A stretch of 7,288 bases of DNA from Chloroflexota bacterium (GTDB lineage Bacteria; Chloroflexota; Limnocylindria; Limnocylindrales; CSP1-4): contig JADGQG010000096.1 in assembly GCA_017882025.1 (NCBI GenBank), positions 1 to 7,288 of the forward strand. The letters run 5' to 3'. Shown here in pieces: positions 6,082-7,288 of this stretch (position 1 is its first letter; each line of letters opens with the position of its first letter). Below the pieces are notes generated by a model, which did not search any database, was not told where the DNA came from, and saw only the letters and a list, made by a program, of their open reading frames with translations. The position numbers were made by a program, and so were the translations under genes.

Positions 6082-6993
6082 TTGAACGTGATCGAGACCG
6101 AGCGGCTCACGAAGTCGTACGGGAAACAGCGGGGGATCATCGAGGTCGACCTCGCCGTCGCGCAGGGCGAGGTGTTCGGCTTCCTTGGCCCGAACGGCGC
6201 CGGCAAGACGACGACGATCCGCACCCTCCTCGACCTGATCCGGCCGACCTCGGGTCGCGCGCGTGTCTTCGGCATCGAATCGTCGGCCGACCCGGTCGCC
6301 ATCCACCGCCGCGTCGGCTACATCCCCGGCGAGTTCACGCTCTACGACCGCCTCACCGGCGGCCAGACCATCGAGTACTTCGCCAACCTCCGCGGTGGCG
6401 TGGATCCCGCGTACGGGGCTGAGCTCATCGCCCGCCTCGACCTCGACCCGTCGCGCAGGTACAAGGAGTACTCCAAGGGCAACAAGCAGAAGGTCGGCAT
6501 CGTCATCGCGCTCCAGCACCGCCCCGACCTGCTCGTCCTCGACGAGCCCACGTCGGGCCTCGACCCGCTGGTCCAGCAGTCCTTCTTCGAGCTCGTCCAG
6601 CTGGCCAAGGCGGCGGGTCGGACGGTCTTCCTCTCCAGCCACATCCTCTCCGAGGTCGAGAAGACCTGCGGCCGGGTCGCGATCATCCGGGAAGGCCGCA
6701 TCGTGAAGACGGACACGGTCGACGCGCTGCGCGACCTGGCCCACCACCAGGTGGAGCTGCGCTTCACGGGCCCGGTGCCCATCGCGGCATTCGCGGGCCT
6801 GCCCGGCGTCAGCGATGTCGTGGCCGATGACCACCTTCTTCGCCTGCGCGTCTCCGGGCCGATCACGCCGGTGGTCCGGGCCGCCGCGCAGTACGACCTG
6901 CTCGACTTCGTGAGCCGCGAGCCGAGCCTGGAGGAGACGTTCCTGGCCCAGTACGGCCAGCAGCCCGTCGAGATGATCGAACATGGCCGTTGA
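6082..6993 (+). CDS. ABC transporter ATP-binding protein (ABC-2 exporter type)
   Basis: This 303-residue cytoplasmic ATPase subunit powers the membrane partner encoded next to it. The nucleotide-binding domain (about 3-220) has Walker A GPNGAGKTT (36-44), signature 'YSKGNKQK' (130-137) and Walker B 'LLVLDEP' (150-156, with Glu155 catalytic). It also has the D-loop SGLD (158-161) and the switch His187 in 'SSHILSEVE'. The Q-loop position reads 'YIPGEFTLYDRLTG' (80-93), with Gly where most ABC ATPases have Gln. This PGE form and the SKGN signature are, from family knowledge, usual for a group of actinobacterial and Chloroflexota exporters with large ABC-2 permeases. A C-terminal domain of about 80 residues (224-303) ends in the common 'SLEETFLAQYG' motif (282-292). 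The start is taken as TTG because of the GAGGG upstream, with GTG at 6088 as the alternative. The 3' end overlaps the permease gene by 11 bases, indicating translational coupling. The exported substrate cannot be told. Confidence 0.95.
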   Translation: MNVIETERLTKSYGKQRGIIEVDLAVAQGEVFGFLGPNGAGKTTTIRTLLDLIRPTSGRARVFGIESSADPVAIHRRVGYIPGEFTLYDRLTGGQTIEYFANLRGGVDPAYGAELIARLDLDPSRRYKEYSKGNKQKVGIVIALQHRPDLLVLDEPTSGLDPLVQQSFFELVQLAKAAGRTVFLSSHILSEVEKTCGRVAIIREGRIVKTDTVDALRDLAHHQVELRFTGPVPIAAFAGLPGVSDVVADDHLLRLRVSGPITPVVRAAAQYDLLDFVSREPSLEETFLAQYGQQPVEMIEHGR

Positions 6994-7288
6994 CGCCGGC
7001 CTGCCCGTCCGGGCGGCGCCGCTCCAGCCCATCCCGCTGCTGAGCCGCTTCTACGGCCTCGGGAGCATCTACGGCAAGACGGTCCGCGACTCGCGGCTCG
7101 CGGTGATCATTGCCGCGGGGTTGTTCGGCGGCCTGTCCCTCGTCCTGGGCGCCGCGATCGGGACCGTCTTCCCGACCCCCGCAGCCCGACTCGAGGTCGA
7201 CAAGCTCGTGGGGAGCATGCCCGCCTCGATGGTCAATCTCTTCGGCAACGCCACCCTCATGGGGCCGAAGCTCGGCACCCTCGGCGGG
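6983..7288 (+). CDS. ABC-2 type exporter permease, N-terminal fragment (3' end outside window)
   Basis: The first 102 codons of a membrane protein starting at the ATG 6983 overlap the end of the ATPase gene by 11 bases and run off the window. A hydrophilic N-terminus leads into 'SIYGKTVRDSR' (28-38), a coupling-helix-like segment common just before the first membrane helix of large ABC-2 permeases. The first transmembrane helix covers about 39-63. The following extracytoplasmic part ('ARLEVDKLVGSMPASM', 68-83) matches the early loop of that family by pattern. Together with the preceding ATPase it forms an exporter. The full protein in this family is usually around 500 residues, so most of it is missing here. 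Confidence 0.82.
   Translation, partial: MAVDAGLPVRAAPLQPIPLLSRFYGLGSIYGKTVRDSRLAVIIAAGLFGGLSLVLGAAIGTVFPTPAARLEVDKLVGSMPASMVNLFGNATLMGPKLGTLGG

Noticed and set aside
3031..7032. A 1,333-codon open frame on the minus strand crossing several genes
   Set aside because: It runs antisense to the S9 peptidase, the SRPBCC gene and the ABC ATPase, all of which have clear motifs. Its translation is Arg/Ala/Asp-rich without domain structure. Long antisense frames arise in GC-rich genes because stop codons are rare in the mirrored codon positions.

Overview
The window is 7,288 bases of very GC-rich bacterial chromosome. Coding density is high, gaps are short, and GTG/TTG starts are plausible. Gene content is housekeeping plus transport: an export-type ABC system, a universal stress protein, an S9 peptidase and a START-like domain protein. 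Base composition and the style of the ABC proteins fit a high-GC Chloroflexota (Limnocylindria-like) or actinobacterial genome. This is a weak inference, because the window holds no rRNA or other marker gene. I see no tRNA, rRNA, CRISPR array, insertion sequence or phage gene.

Left part (1-1534, + strand): the last 71 codons of a cation P-type ATPase run into a complete NatB-like ABC-2 permease whose reading frame may overlap the ATPase stop codon. No ATP-binding partner for this permease is visible. Next (1577-2482, - strand) is a two-domain UspA-type universal stress protein with intact nucleotide-binding motifs and a strong ribosome binding site. It is convergent with the permease and divergent from the next gene.

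Middle part (2641-4788, + strand): a full-length S9-family (prolyl oligopeptidase / acylaminoacyl-peptidase type) serine peptidase with beta-propeller repeats and a complete Ser-Asp-His triad. A perfect 11-bp inverted repeat lies in a variable linker of this gene. A short convergent gap with a GC-rich hairpin separates it from a minus-strand gene (4842-5432) for an unrecognised membrane protein. That protein has two transmembrane segments flanking an extracytoplasmic, sensor-like domain.

Right part (5432-7288): a divergent promoter region separates the membrane protein from an SRPBCC (START-like) protein (5519-6004). An ABC exporter operon follows: an ATPase with a probable TTG start (6082-6993), overlapping by 11 bases a permease that is cut by the window end (6983-7288).

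No gene here clearly belongs to an undescribed system. The most useful leads are small: a possible leaderless 10-codon upstream ORF coupled to the SRPBCC gene, the kinase-less sensor-like membrane protein facing it, the intragenic perfect hairpin, and the permease without a visible ATPase.
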